From: Clavelina lepadiformis
Taxonomy: Eukaryota > Chordata > Ascidiacea > Aplousobranchia > Clavelinidae
Assembly (NCBI RefSeq): GCF_947623445.1
Contig: NC_135248.1
Span: 12,099,820-12,163,819 of the forward strand
DNA length: 64,000 nucleotides
Direction of reading: 5' to 3'
In this document: positions 14,401 to 32,234 of the stretch, in pieces
Layout: every line of letters begins with the position of its first letter
How positions within the stretch are numbered: position 1 is the first letter of the stretch
The notes under the pieces: model-generated
Database searches by the model: none
Told to the model about the DNA's origin: nothing
What the model saw: the letters and a program-made list of their open reading frames with translations, nothing else
Position numbers and translations under genes: made by a program

Positions 14401-14733
14401 ACACTGTGTTTGTGGTAAATATTCAGCTACAGCAAATAACTTGTACATTTTGGCTAATCTACACCGATGTCAATGAAATAATAAAACTAAGCTCAACGGA
14501 AGTAATTGACCAAACAATGATATTTTATGAAAACTCACCCGCATTATGATGTTACGTATAAACGAATTATTCAGTTTTTTCCATCCAAAAAATTCGATGT
14601 TAAAGGCCCCGATACGTAGCGGAGAAGATCTTTGCGGTCGATTTCCTATCACTCCATGAATCCTGGAATTCGCTTCGGGAAGTCCCACAATTAGGAACAA
14701 ACTTGCAATCAGAGCAATCACAATTCTAACCAT
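11422..14733 (-). CDS. Secreted deoxyribonuclease I family endonuclease
   Basis: Seven exons on the minus strand, high to low: 14539-14733, 13133-13308, 12739-12839, 12408-12523, 12067-12221, 11900-11990, 11422-11469. They total 294 codons (293 residues), the usual size for DNase I and DNase1L proteins. The N-terminus MVRIVIALIASLFLIVG is a signal peptide. Family motifs appear in order: FNIEFFG, RYDIILVQEIRD (catalytic Glu), HNYDYVVSRR, FIGFHAKPG (catalytic His), GGDYNADC (metal and catalytic Asp/Asn), HCAYDRLVV and SDHYPVQF (second catalytic His). All key residues are present, so it should be an active Ca/Mg-dependent endonuclease that cuts extracellular or dying-cell DNA. There is no basic C-terminal tail like that of DNASE1L3. 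The ATG at 14733 is preferred because a good 3' splice site (TTTGCAG) lies about 25 bases upstream. DNASE1 versus DNASE1L type is not resolved. Confidence 0.9.
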
Positions 14734-14760
14734 ACTCTTGTTCCAGTGAATTCTCTGCAA

Positions 14761-16852
14761 ACGACATTAACAGCTAGGTTTATAAACCGATGGAACGAAA
14801 CTGATGCTACGTAAAAAACGTTTTTATACATCATATAGTTTCGAAGGACGTTATCCTATTTGCTGTCTATAGTCTATCTGCTACTCAGAAATAATAAAAG
14901 TTTAGTTTAGACTGCTGATTCATTATGAAAAAAGTTTGAAAGCTAAATGTCAGTCTTCTGTACATTCGGGATTTTATCATCAAAATATCAAAAAACAGAC
15001 AAAGATTATTTCCTTGTCTGAAATGTTAATTCTCCTGCGTTTGAGTCATGTTTGTTACGACAAAGATTATCTCATTGAGATTGTCTATACCAGTTTTGTA
15101 CTTAACTTTTTTCTTACCCTGGCACCAAAAATTGAAAAATCACTAAAAGTTTACCCATCATCATTTTTAACCTAAACGTTACAGGCGTTAAATTCTTTAT
15201 ACGGTTATTACTTTTTGAGCGCCAAATTAGTTTAAATATGATTGGCAATAATCTGTCTTTTGTCTCGATGACTTCCAGTTGCTAACCACCGAGTACCACT
15301 TCCTACCAAACAACACAATCTACACATTGCTATGTTGCGCAAAACTTTTTTCTTTCGTTCACCCTAAATTGGGGATAGAAGCGTCGTGACTGTCACAAAT
15401 ACATACGCACATACTCGCTAATTGGGCCAACACGTATAACGCGCTGATTAGAAATGAACTATTGCCACGTTAACTTACGTAACAGCAAAGGTCGAATTTT
15501 TGCTGAAATCCTTGTTAGGTTTTGGACTCAAGAATGGTATTTAGCTCGCAACGTAAGCTAAAAACTATCCGATCTGATAAAATACAGAGGTTGGCATGTA
15601 ACGACTAAATACCGCAACATTTCGATGGCCTTTAAATCAGTCGCTTGTTATGCTCTGCATCCCTGAGGCTGCACATACCTGTAAATTTGCGCTTTCAATC
15701 ACGACGCACTTTCTATGGCAGAAAAATGCTTGGAACTTGGTGCAATGAGAAATATTCCGACATAGGCATCAACCACTTTAAGACTATAATCGCCACTTAA
15801 ACAATCTAACTTTGAATGAATAAAACGGCGATCTATTAAAAATGGATTTGATGGTGAATTTTTGACCTAAAGAAATTAAAAGTTTGATTGTACAGTAGTT
15901 TGTAAAATGTATTACAGTTTATACAATTAACCAGAGCAAAATTGCAACCACCAAGCTAGACAATTTTATAATAGACATCAAAAACCTGGACAATAAATTT
16001 TGTGACATATGTTTAATACCTAGAAGGTCACAATTTTAGTCGCGCCAACAGACATTTTAATCTCTCGTTATCGCTCAAGTGGCCATCTTTGAAAGTTAAT
16101 CCACATTTTTGGGTGCTTTGTTTTCATGTGCTGTCTGACGGTAAAGAGCTTTAATGCAGTTCAAAATGATAAAAAAACAATTGTTTATGCTTTTTCATTG
16201 ACTGTGAAGATACATAGAAACAGTCTTTTAACAAGCTTCTGCTATTGTAAAATATACTTCATTGTTTATAACGAAATTTATAAGCTAAACGAACAAAACA
16301 GGGTGACCCATATCGCCGAATTAGGACGAATAGTTAACAACGTACTGTATATTTTCTTTAACTACTGACAAGGGCTTAGGCGACAAGTCGACGACTTAAC
16401 AGATGTAATGAAAGTGCAACTACGCTACACCTGTGTCTACAAGACTGTGTTACCGTAGCGTCTCGCTTGCCGCTACCACTTTAAGAAGGCACCACAGACG
16501 CAAAGTCTATGGAACTTGCTATTGTATATACTCGACCATTGGTAGTAACTGCCGCGGTGTGAGTCGGCCGCATCTGTGTGGATAATATCAAATGGCCGGC
16601 GAGCCCAGTCGCTACAACGGTACCGTACAGTAGGCCTATAATGAATTTTATGCCTAAATCGACCAAGTCTGATATAACAAATACCCATTATTAACACTTC
16701 ATTGTCATATACTATTCTGAAAACCCTTTTTATGGCTAAACAATGCTCTTAATTTTTAAACAAAAGTCATTATACGTTTGTGTTAATAATTTTATTAACT
16801 CTGGCGTTAAGATTTCAGTTTAAATCGCAAAGCTGTTAGCAGCGCTTTTAGT
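14761..16852. other. Intergenic stretch, nothing recognised
   Basis: Short unrelated open frames only. It separates the divergent DNase I (-) and EF-hand (+) genes, so it should contain both promoters, but I see no clear TATA box or known element. Confidence 0.45.
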
Positions 16853-17419
16853 ATGGGTAATTTTTTCTATTACCCTTTAATCCCAGAGGCTATAAGCTAT
16901 CACAGAAGGCAAGACTACGATGCACTCGGTCAGAGAAAATCGAATGTTATCAAAGATGAGAATGAAATAGACTTATTGCACAGAACATATTGTGCAGACA
17001 TATTTTCTCAGCGGAAGCAAATCAACGAAAAACGTTTGCTTTTGACACAAGTATCCGACGAAGCTTACGCAAAACGTTTTCCGCAATGGGAACCTGACGA
17101 CATTGGTGATTACAAAATTCAATTTGAAATTTTTGACTTGAATTGTGATGGACTGATTGACTTCAAAGAAATGAACCAAGTGCTGGATGAATTTGGTGAG
17201 CCTAGCGAGGAAGAAGACAGATTAAAATACTTCAAGGAAATCGACTTGGACCATTCTAACTCCGTTGATTTCGAAGAATTCTTGTTAGTTGTAAGCAAAC
17301 TGCAGGCTTCATCAGCTCCAGGAACCAGCATAGGAAACATTGTCGCAAAAGGAGCTAAGCAAGTCAAAGAACTGCGCAGAATGTCTGTTTACAAACAGTT
17401 GACCAATGGACTCTTTTAG
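16853..17419 (+). CDS. Intronless two-EF-hand calcium-binding protein
   Basis: One open frame of 188 codons. Two paired EF-hand loops are visible: residues 95-106 (D-L-N-C-D-G-L-I-D-F-K-E), with all consensus ligands, and residues 131-142 (D-L-D-H-S-N-S-V-D-F-E-E), which has Asn in place of the usual Gly at loop position 6 but keeps the acidic ligands. Residues 1-85 are charged and unlike a family I know; the protein begins MGN, though position 6 is not the Ser/Thr favoured for N-myristoylation. The C-terminal 40 residues are basic. It is probably a cytosolic calcium sensor; the partner is unknown. The lack of introns is unusual beside its intron-rich neighbours and suggests intron loss or a retrocopy. 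An acceptor-like TTTTAG lies directly before the ATG. Confidence 0.82.
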   Translation: MGNFFYYPLIPEAISYHRRQDYDALGQRKSNVIKDENEIDLLHRTYCADIFSQRKQINEKRLLLTQVSDEAYAKRFPQWEPDDIGDYKIQFEIFDLNCDGLIDFKEMNQVLDEFGEPSEEEDRLKYFKEIDLDHSNSVDFEEFLLVVSKLQASSAPGTSIGNIVAKGAKQVKELRRMSVYKQLTNGLF

Positions 17420-18037
17420 TTTTGAACTAGCAAAGCCAGGTGGTTTTGTTTCGTGCTTTTTCAATTGTTTTGAAGGCATCTGTCGAATTTAATTGTATTA
17501 TGAATGCTCTTGTAGAAAGTATACTGTGTCTAACAGATTGGTGCGTGGTTTTTGAATGATCCAATATACCAATCATCTTATCGTTACCGTTTGTCACTTA
17601 CGCATCAGCCGGGGATACAACGATTACTGGCGATTTTATTCACACATTTTTAGTCTTTTTCACCAAGCTGGATGAAGCTGCTTAGGCGTGTCTGCATGGA
17701 GTGGTACTCGTACTTGCATACAAAAGGTCGTTAAGGTTCGGTACATATGTTATTTATAGCTTATTATGTGCGCACATTGACTGCATTTTTCGGTGGTGTT
17801 ACTGTTATGGACGAATGGACTCGTTAAAAAAGTATTTACCGGCAGTAGCCTATAAACCAGTTAATGGCGAAAAGTAAACAATACGATACCAGTTTCGTGT
17901 GGCATGTGCACACTTTCAATACACTGTATTTTCCAGTACAAAACCAGCACTTGTTAAATCCAATTACGTTTTATTTAAATACATTTGCCCACAGCCTGAG
18001 AAAAGTCGCACATCATTAAGGTGCAAGACAATGGTGG

Positions 18038-19165
18038 TCAGACGATTCAACCCATGGACGGTTCAACCCAAGACGATTCAACCCAGGACCTTTAAACCCA
18101 TGGACGATTTAACTCCTTTACAAAAAACGTTTACGCAGTTTGTTATCAGGCGTTTGTGATAGTGCTATGGGATTAGGTGTGATGGTGGTGTAATGGTTTT
18201 GGGATGGCCTAAGCCAAACCCAGTCTTTCAGTTTTATTGTCTGACTCCTATGATTGTCTTTGACTCCGTTGCGTTTACTGTCTCTATATTGCTTCTTAAA
18301 TCAACACCAACTTCATAAAGTTTAGTTGTTATATTGTCCGAATAAGTTGTATCGAATTAGCAATATTTACACCATGATCCCACCTTCATAATAATTCAGT
18401 AATAACTTCAATTCAGCAGAACAAGGGAAATAACTCAGAGAAGAGAGAATTTCCACGAGCCGAGAGAAGTACTAGCAAGTCCTGAAGGGATAAGCCCTTG
18501 CAGAGACTCGCCGGCCAGAGCATGCCGGGGCATAACGATTTGAACCAAGCTTAACGTTTTATATCATACACGTCAGCCAATCAGCTAACGCCATGTTCTA
18601 TTATTACACTGCTACCATAAAACCACGTGTCGCATACATTTTACATTATCTAAACGTTTCATCGAGTACACTCAAACTATACGCCGTGAATACAAGGTAC
18701 TTGAAAACTTCAATCTGCGTCACATATGTCGGTTTTAAAATTCCATGTTTGAATAACTGCTTAACGACGATAAATACGTAGCTTTGCACATTGCATTATC
18801 TAAACTGGAGAAAAGAATACAAAACTCATGCAAATGCCAATTTATATAACTAATTGCAATTTCTACATGATCCCCACAGTGCTCTATAGCAGAATTGAAA
18901 TGCTTTCATTAGCCCATACAGGCTAGCCTAACTGTGACAGAATACAATGACCACCCATTACATCTCGGATAGCCTAGCCATACTAGATTATGCAATGCCA
19001 GTACAACAATATAATACACCTATACCACTGGTTAAAAGTCCACACTGCCACAAGAATACTCTCTTCGTCAATCAGTTGATTCGTCCGTGGTTGAATCGTC
19101 AATGGGTTGAATAACTTGAATTGAATCGTCCCTGGGTTGGAAGGTCCGTGGGTTAAATCGACCTA
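18038..19165. mobile_element. Candidate foldback element with repeat-built inverted ends
   Basis: The left end (about 18038-18118) and right end (about 19078-19165) are inverted relative to each other. Each is built of 15-18-bp units of the type GACGATTCAACCCATG, three to five per side. The 1.1 kb between them contains a copy of a dispersed repeat (18165-18440) and no coding sequence. This arrangement suits a foldback-type DNA element, but no target duplication was identified, so the boundaries are approximate. Confidence 0.5.
18165..18440 (+). repeat. Dispersed repeat, copy 1 (shared with 63470-63780)
   Basis: Closely similar, with small indels, to 63470-63780 in the same orientation. Shared landmarks include TGTCTTTGACTCCGTTGCG, TTATATTGTCCGAATA and TTCAATTCAGCAGAACA. 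No open frame and no terminal repeats were seen, so the class is unknown. Confidence 0.75.
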
Positions 19166-20046
19166 GAACCGATAAAGCGAAGTTTATTTCTTCCCATGTT
19201 TTGTTAATCCAACTGGGTTAGCTTCATCAGGGCAATGGGAACTGTATTTAAATTTTGCGAAAAGCATAGAATAACATTAGCCTATGCCCTACGGGTATCA
19301 GGTTTTTGATGAGTGTCGTGGCGGCATTGACGTAGGATCGAATTTGACAACATTAAGTTGACGCATTAAGGGTTTGAGGTTTGGATCTGCGATGGATAAT
19401 AATTAATTCAAGTTCCATAGCGATTCAAGTTCGTCATTTCAGTACTCAGGGTTGCCCAAAACTTTGGTTTTAAGATTAAGATCATAACAGACATAGGTGC
19501 TTTGGCCCGACGGTACAATAGTAGTCAGATGTAGCCTACGAATCGTTTCAAATGTTAAAAAATATTTCTTTAGCCCTCCTGCGAATCGAAATGTGTACAA
19601 AATGATCTGTTTTAGGTGTAAGTGACATTTGTTGCAGCATACGTTATATATGCATACGCCATATCTGCACCAACAGGTTATAATTTTTATTATTGTCCAT
19701 CCAATCTAATACTTTGAAAAGCCACGGCTGATGAGTGAAAAACTAGCCTAATAATTTCCAACTTTAAATCCTACCCAGTTTGCCTATGACAAAACAGAAG
19801 TTAAACCGAGTTTGCCAGCTTTGCGGGTGGGAATTAATGGGTAAAACGTTAGCCACTTGACCTTCAGAAAATTCCAAGAAACTAAATATGCATGTTTTTA
19901 CGCAGTTACCTATTATTGTCTACACTCTACAGCAAGGATACCTTGCTTTTATCAAAGTCATGCAAGATAGAAGAAATTTGCCCCGAATTAATCAGGTAGA
20001 GCATTTTACTCGCCATTTACAATATGGAAAGGGAAGGTTCCTCTTG

Positions 20047-20410
20047 CAGATTGTGGAAAACTAAGCCTCTGATGAGATTCTTCGCACGACTTAACCCGGG
20101 CGGCAATGATGTCTAATCGCTCGAGCTAGCCTTTGCGCAAGTATCGAATGTGAAACATTTTTTACTTCTTGATTTGATATTTTTGTGCAATAAGAACCGC
20201 ACAGGATTTTAAAACTGTTCACCAGGTCAACTGAACAGATGGAAGCAAGCGTTGTTATTGCCTTGCTCAAGAGCATTATATGTACATTACAATGATAATA
20301 CAACTAGGTATCGAAGACGGAAAATGGGTTGCTGGCAGCGGCATAATTACAATGCCAGCTTGTTAACCACGTGGCTACTGAGCCTACTCAAAAGTGCCTG
20401 TGGTAGACTG
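20047..20410 (-). mobile_element. tRNA-derived SINE, copy 1
   Basis: Read on the minus strand it starts near 20410 with a tRNA-like head: an A-box-like AGCCACGTGG and a B-box-like TCTTCGATACC. A core with a TGAGCAAGGCAATAACAAC segment follows, then a tail with GTCGTGCGAAG. The same core and tail recur at 48528-48850, 54019-54213 and 62284-62400. The order of head, core and tail is that of a tRNA-type SINE mobilised by LINE machinery. The core resembles the conserved GGGCAAGGCA segment of widely distributed animal SINEs (MetaSINE-like, from memory). Confidence 0.6.
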
Positions 20411-20960
20411 CGCAGTGCTCCATTTTCGTATGTTGTATCAAAATCACTCGTGCGTAACGGTTTTCTTTTTCATGCTGACTTGGAACAAAGTAGGAAATTA
20501 ATTTGTAATGGACTTTGTAACCGGTAGACTACCAAGTGTAGACCTGAAATATAGGCCTAGTGTTACATACGTCGTAAAAGCGGGGTTTTAGGTGTAGGGC
20601 TATTCAGATTTTTACCTTTGATCACTTTATTGTAAAGTAATTTAAAACCATCATATCATCATCAAAACCATGTTCTTGTTTAGTCCAGAATTAGCTTAGG
20701 CCTATATTAATATCAAAGAGCTAAATTTGAAGGATAAAAGCAAGTTTGCACTAATTGCTCAGATTCAAGTCGAATACTAAGCAGGAAATTATTATATTAG
20801 ACTCTAGGCCTACCTATTTGTTTCTTGAAACATGTAACGTGACATCTCCTGGTTTTTATTTTCTTCCTTTTCACTTTATTAGTCTCTTATATTTTTAAGA
20901 CTTTCCTGTGCAATACATTTATAAATAACTTTAAATTATCAATCAATTAACGTATCTAAT

Positions 20961-26500
<5,540 letters not shown>

Positions 26501-28121
26501 ACTTTTGACAACTGTCGTTCATTTTGTCCACTCCAGTTTGTTAAATTATATTTGTGAAAGTATTGATTATATTAAACTGTCTAATTAAGTGATAAATAAA
26601 GTCTAGTATCTTATGTTTTGTGCTGATTGTACATTTAATTCTTGACAATTTGGTGTAAAGCTGTGTTCGTTGTATCTTTCATGATATTATTTCTTTAAAG
26701 AAGCTGAGGTTATTCTATTAACATAATGAAACTGTGATATTTGCAGAAGACGGCTTATGAGTTGTGATAGCTGTGACTGACTAATTTAAATCTTCATACT
26801 TCACTATTAACCAAATTAAACCACTAAATCTTTAGTTACTAGTAATCTGTTTAATGTGTTTATACTAGCTTGCATAAATATTATTGCATTGTAGCAAATG
26901 AAATGTACACGTTGGAATTTATGTACCGGACATGCTTGCTTTCAGATTCTTGTTCATCACATTTGTAATCGGCTATAAACTTGCATGATGTCTTTCCTCC
27001 ATCTTTGTTTCACTTTTGATCTACTAAACCTGTTCGTTTTGTGTTGAAAGAAACATATTTCAAGTTGGCATAGTTGTGCTCAATAAAAGCTTTGCACATG
27101 AGATTAAAATGCGAGTTTATTTTTAAAAAGCCATCTTCAATTTAGGTAGGGTTTCTAGTTATTTACTCTTCATCAAATATCAGTTGTGAGTTGATCAGGA
27201 TTCAAGAACGTTCTCCGTCGGGAAGTATCAACTTAGGCCTTGGATAAAAATATTCCAACATCCGCACTATCCCTTAACTACCTGTTTTTATTTTTACACA
27301 AAAAATTAATACAGTTGGCCGATGTAGCCAACTGTATTATTTTTTTGTTGCCATTGACAGTGAGAAACGAAAAAGTACACCGTAATGTTAATCGATCGCA
27401 GCACAAGAAAAACAGGTTACTAACGATTACTAACTAAATTACCAATAATAGTGAACGGTACAGCTTAATACCTATCTCTTATATCAACATAACTTTAGCG
27501 GTTACTTCAAAATGCAGCTCTGTGCAACTGCTGCCGTTAATCGGAATCTGATACATATAATTGTGCAAATTCAAAAAGTAATTAATACGATTATCCTCAC
27601 AAAAACAAAGAATATGCCACTAATGTATGTGACGAAATAATGGGGTAAAGCGCCATGTTTAAAATTATGATATCAGGAGTCCAAAGGATAAGATTTAAAA
27701 TAAAAATTTTAGAGATTATAGTTGAGCAAATTGGCTTAGTCCAAAGACTAGCCTAGTTCAAGCAAAATATGAAGTTAGTTTGTTTCTGAAATACCATTTT
27801 TACAATGTGTTTCCACTTACAGTTAATAATTAAGATTGTTATCCAGTATACAGCTGTGTCTCATTCGTGATGGATTTAAGCTAGGCTAAAGCCTAAAGTG
27901 AAGTGTACATCAGGTACCGCATCCTGTAGGCTTAACAGTAACACCCTAGCTTAGATTAGCTAGTTTGTTGGTTGGTTCATAATTTTTTGACGGTTGATTT
28001 TATTTACAATTTTTATATATATGCAATACAGAAAGAATTGCGTAGCCCACCGGTACTACATACGGTAGGTCTACATCAAGAAATACGCAAAAATATTAAA
28101 ATTAATCTACACTGGTATAAG
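26501..28121. other. 3' UTR of the REEP gene, then non-coding DNA
   Basis: The poly(A) signal is at 26595-26600. Beyond it only short unrelated frames occur. A perfect 13-bp inverted repeat with a 7-base loop lies at 27307-27339. Confidence 0.5.
27307..27339. repeat. Perfect hairpin, 13-bp arms
   Basis: TAATACAGTTGGC and its exact reverse complement are separated by seven bases. It is isolated, with no tract of T that would suggest a Pol III terminator, and its function is unknown. Confidence 0.7.
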
Positions 28122-31100
28122 ATGAGTAACGGCATGCTAGATCAACCATGCTCATCAAATTCACTTCGTGGCTCGACCACTTCAGACAAAGCTCGCAACT
28201 CCCGTGTAGACGCTTTTGCAAGCGCACGAGTACTTAGCGAGGAAGACTTAAAGACATATTATGGTGACGATACTGATACCGTAACAAGCACGATTTTATC
28301 AGAAAGTTACAGCAGTGAGTCGAACGAACAAGAATCCACGACCAATAAAAAAAAGTCGAAATGGTGGCGAATTTTTGCTTTTCCATTCAAAAAGAAGAAA
28401 CGTTCAAAAGTTTTCAAACATACACCACCGTCATTGTCGTCGATCACTGTAACTGACCAGTCACACGTGGTAGACCAAAATTGGCTGCATTTTAACCCCT
28501 CCGAGGTTGTTTCTGCTCCATTGGTGGCAGATGTTGAGGGAATCGCAAACGACAAAAAAATTCACTCCGTTTCTCACCTGGATAGCACTCACCATGATCA
28601 CCGCAAAATGACTAAGTCTTCCAAAGCGACGGTACGAAGTCAGAAGGCAAATGAAATTCCTCCAAACGTGTTTGAAAAACGCACTTCTATACACGTTGCA
28701 AATAATAATCAAGATTTGGCGTTAACAAAAACCCTGAAAAGCTTTAATGAAAAAGAAGACATCAAGAAAATACTTGCTGAGTTAGACGGACAGAGTTCTG
28801 ACGAATTTGAAAGTTCTCTTCCGGAGCAAACGCCAGTTTCTGGATCACTATTAAATTTATCTAACTCTGAACCCCTTACAATCTCTGAAGTCCCTGTAAC
28901 GCAAAATACACCAATCCCGACCCGGCGAAGCGGACGGAAATCGTTTTCTTCTGCAAACGAAGAAGCGTCCGAAGATGGAAAAAAAGATAAAATTGGTTTT
29001 GATCGTTCATTAGAAAAGGTATTTCTTGGCTTTTTTTTCGTTTGGTAAACTGACCTACAATTGGAAGTTTTATATGCCATGGGCTAGGACCTAGCTAGGT
29101 AGACAGATTTTTTTGGAGCAAATGTGTCATTAAAATAGACCTATACTTACAACAAACTAGAAAAATCATTGAAAAACCAATCAATGTACATGACAGCCTG
29201 ATGTAGAGTTGTGCCTAAACTCTCACTTTTAAGAAACAGAATAAGGAGAAGCCTGCATCTGGGGCACCAGATGATCGCAAGAGAAAAGATGCTGTTTCCT
29301 CATCCTCTTCAAAGCAAAACTCCGGTCCGTCTCAGGATTTAACAATCGCATTTTCGCCAACTTCAGAAGGAATGCCAACACCTCGTCAAGAACAGCAGCC
29401 CACACCAGCGCTTCGCAAGAGCTCCCAATTCTTTTCCCCCAATGCAGGCGACTTGGCCGATGTATCTGCCGCAGACAGCACTCCATTTCGAATTAAGCAG
29501 TAATTAATTTTTGTCTCAATTTAAGCATAGCTTTATGGTTTGCTTTATTCATCTAACTAAACATAGAATTTAGTTTGTCAGCCCCTACATGCTAATCGCT
29601 GAGTCGATTTCTCGTTTGAATTTCCAGTCCCACTCCTCAACCCAGAAAAAAGCGTTACACAAAAGGACGCAAGCGAACTTTATCGTCCCCCCCGCCAATG
29701 ATGACTCTCCCGAAGGTAAATCTCGCCATGAAAGTTTTTTCCTTACGGGACATCCACGTTTTAATAGTTTGGCTCACAGAACGTTATCGGCTTAACCTTA
29801 AATGACAGAACGTTAACGAGGCAGTAAACCGAGGTAATGCACGCTACGTAGTGGCTGAAATACTTTATCACGGACGCTCGCTGACGATAGATGAGAAGGG
29901 TCTTATTCGGTCGAAACTTGCCCAACTTGTCGACTCCATTCTTACAAAGGACCAGGCGTCTAACTTTGACAGAAAGGTGCCGCTGTTTTCAACGCGTTTT
30001 TGCTTGATTGCAATTTTTCAATTCTTTTTTCGTGTTGTTTTTATTAAAACATATAACGTATTTCTTTAGAAAGAAAGTTTGCCAATAGAATTTTCTTTTT
30101 AAATCTTGTTTTGTATTTTCGCTGAATTCTACTTGGTTGTTAGGGTGACAACCCACGGCAACATGTGGGTGAAATGCGGGACCCAGCTCGAGTGGATTCA
30201 GTTATTCTCAGACAGAGTCTTGCTGAAGAACCCACTGTGTAAATCTTCTTTCGATCTGTTTTCTATTTAGACCTTAAACTTTTGTTTCTTGTGTACCGGC
30301 GCGTAAATGTTAATGATAATAATATAATGAATAATAATATGATAATTTTAATGATAATAATATAATGAATTTTAATCATTTTTCAGAGTTCCCTCCAGCA
30401 AAAAAGAATTGCATGCAGAAGTACGAAGTCCAAATATTCTGCTAATATAAAACTGTTATCTTGTTTAAACATTTTTACTAATTTTCCAAGTCGGTTTTTA
30501 TGCGATTTTACTTTAGCTTAGTTTGCCTTTATTTGCAAGTTCTTACTCGCAGGTCGATTTGAGGGAGAAAGGAGTCAAAATAATTCCTCAAAGTCGAACA
30601 AGTCACGTTAAACAAGTAAGAGTGTAAACAACTCGCGCTCAGATTTAATTCTTTATTTTTTTTGACAAAACTTTTCTAGCTAATCAGTATCACTAGTCGA
30701 CTAGCAAATAGATTTGGACGTTTCGCCATTTTTGTTTGAAATGCATGAAAGAGACTTTTTTTGAATCTGCAGAGCTCTGCGCAAGGTTATCCTTCGGACA
30801 GACGTAAAACGCCGATCGCTGCTTATGGGAATCGGCCAAACAATATGAAGAGACTGGTTCATCACCCAAACAACAGCCTCGCATACGATAATACCGACGT
30901 GAGTTTCACTTTACTGCAAAGTCACGATCAAACGGATGGAAGCTCTCGTAGTCTTCCGCGTCAGGATGCTGATGGAGTCCAGAAGCGCTTCGACCCACGC
31001 AGATCCGCTTCCCGATCCGAGAAGCGGAGCCGGGGTGAAGAAACAGACTCCGCTGCGCGTCGCGATCAAGCAGCGAATCACTCCGAAAGCAGATCTCTGA

Positions 31101-32234
31101 AAACTTTGTACTCCAACGATGCGCCCATGGACAATTCCCTATCCGAGCTGATGAACTTCATGAACTCTAGCAATAGAAGTCCGTCGGTGACGTCACAGCC
31201 ACGTCATTACAAACGTCAGCAAAAACAAGAGACTCCATTAACGTCGAATCGGCCTCCTTCGTGTGCAAATCTCATCAACGATTCTCGACGCTCATTCCCT
31301 CGGTTTGATGCCTGGGAATCGAATGCTTGCTCCTCGATTTCCAATGTCCGACGTCCGGCTTACGAATTTTTTGATGCGTCGGACCAGCTTCCGCCCACAA
31401 ATCCTCAAAACTTATCCTTGAGGCTGCTCGGTCGCCCCGACGAGCGAACTAAGCAAGACACCGAGGTAATATCTGGATGATTTTTTTAAATTATGTCATA
31501 TTTCCGCGGCCTGAATACCGCTTTAACTTGCGTAATGTTGTTAGTACTAGTGGACAGTTGTTAGTGGTGGTGTTTTTAGTGGTGTATTGTAGTTAGTTGT
31601 TAGTGGTGTAGTGGTTAGTTTATCATCTAATACTCTTTTTGGTGAGTTTCGGTAACAGTGGAAACTTTACCATCATACGATGAATGAGCGTTTTGTCACT
31701 TCGTCGTTTTTTCCAGACATTAACCAGCACACCAGGAAGCAATTGCGGAAACAAGTGTCGGCTGCCTTCTACTTCGGCAGAAAGCTTACCACAGTCGACG
31801 CCACAAACAGGTAGTTTGAAAATTGGTAATTTCATATGTAATAACTGCACAGTAGAATAATTGCGTTCGTTAGAGTCACTCGTTGGAGTCGTTAGAGTCA
31901 CTCCAACAATTAACGTGCACGTACCTTCAATACTTTTGACGTATTAATATTACTCCCTTGTTATATCGTTTTTTTCTTCCGCTTTCAAGTCAAAGCCACA
32001 CCGACCTCATCGACACAAATTCAACGAAGGTGGCGGCAAAGCGCTACGGAAACCCCGACGGAACACGACGCTTGGTGGATGCCTCGCGAGTGGGCGCGCG
32101 AGCGCGGCATAGGCGCTTACGCCAAAACACGTCATTTCAATGAGCTGGACGCGCTGGAGCGTGAACAGGCTGTTCAGCTTTCGAAAAATGCAAATGTTGA
32201 GAAGATAAGGATGTGCAACTTTATTAAGTTGTGA
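28122..32234 (+). CDS. Serine-rich protein of unknown family, 10 exons, 876 residues
   Basis: Ten exons join in frame: 28122-29018, 29234-29499, 29628-29715, 29821-29976, 30144-30238, 30387-30420, 30553-30615, 30773-31465, 31717-31810, 31990-32234. I do not recognise the protein. It is hydrophilic and probably largely disordered, with no signal peptide or membrane segment. Visible features are a very basic patch at about residue 70 (KKKSKWWRIFAFPFKKKKR), a proline/basic segment (HPTPQPRKKRYTKGRKRT) that could be a nuclear localisation signal, one more ordered stretch encoded by exon 4 (VVAEILYHGRSLTIDEKGLI, then RSKLAQLVDSILTKD), and a tryptophan-rich helical C-terminus (DAWWMPREWARERGIGAYAK). 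The ATG at 28122 is the first in the frame. The reading frame has no true ATG upstream despite being open from 27972. A nuclear or cytoskeletal scaffold role would be a guess. Confidence 0.75.

Noticed and set aside
16473-16697. Two overlapping minus-strand frames with hydrophobic stretches upstream of the EF-hand gene
   Set aside because: No known family, no consistent exon structure and frames that overlap each other.
27972-28121. N-terminal extension of the unknown serine-rich protein
   Set aside because: The frame is open but has no ATG before 28122.
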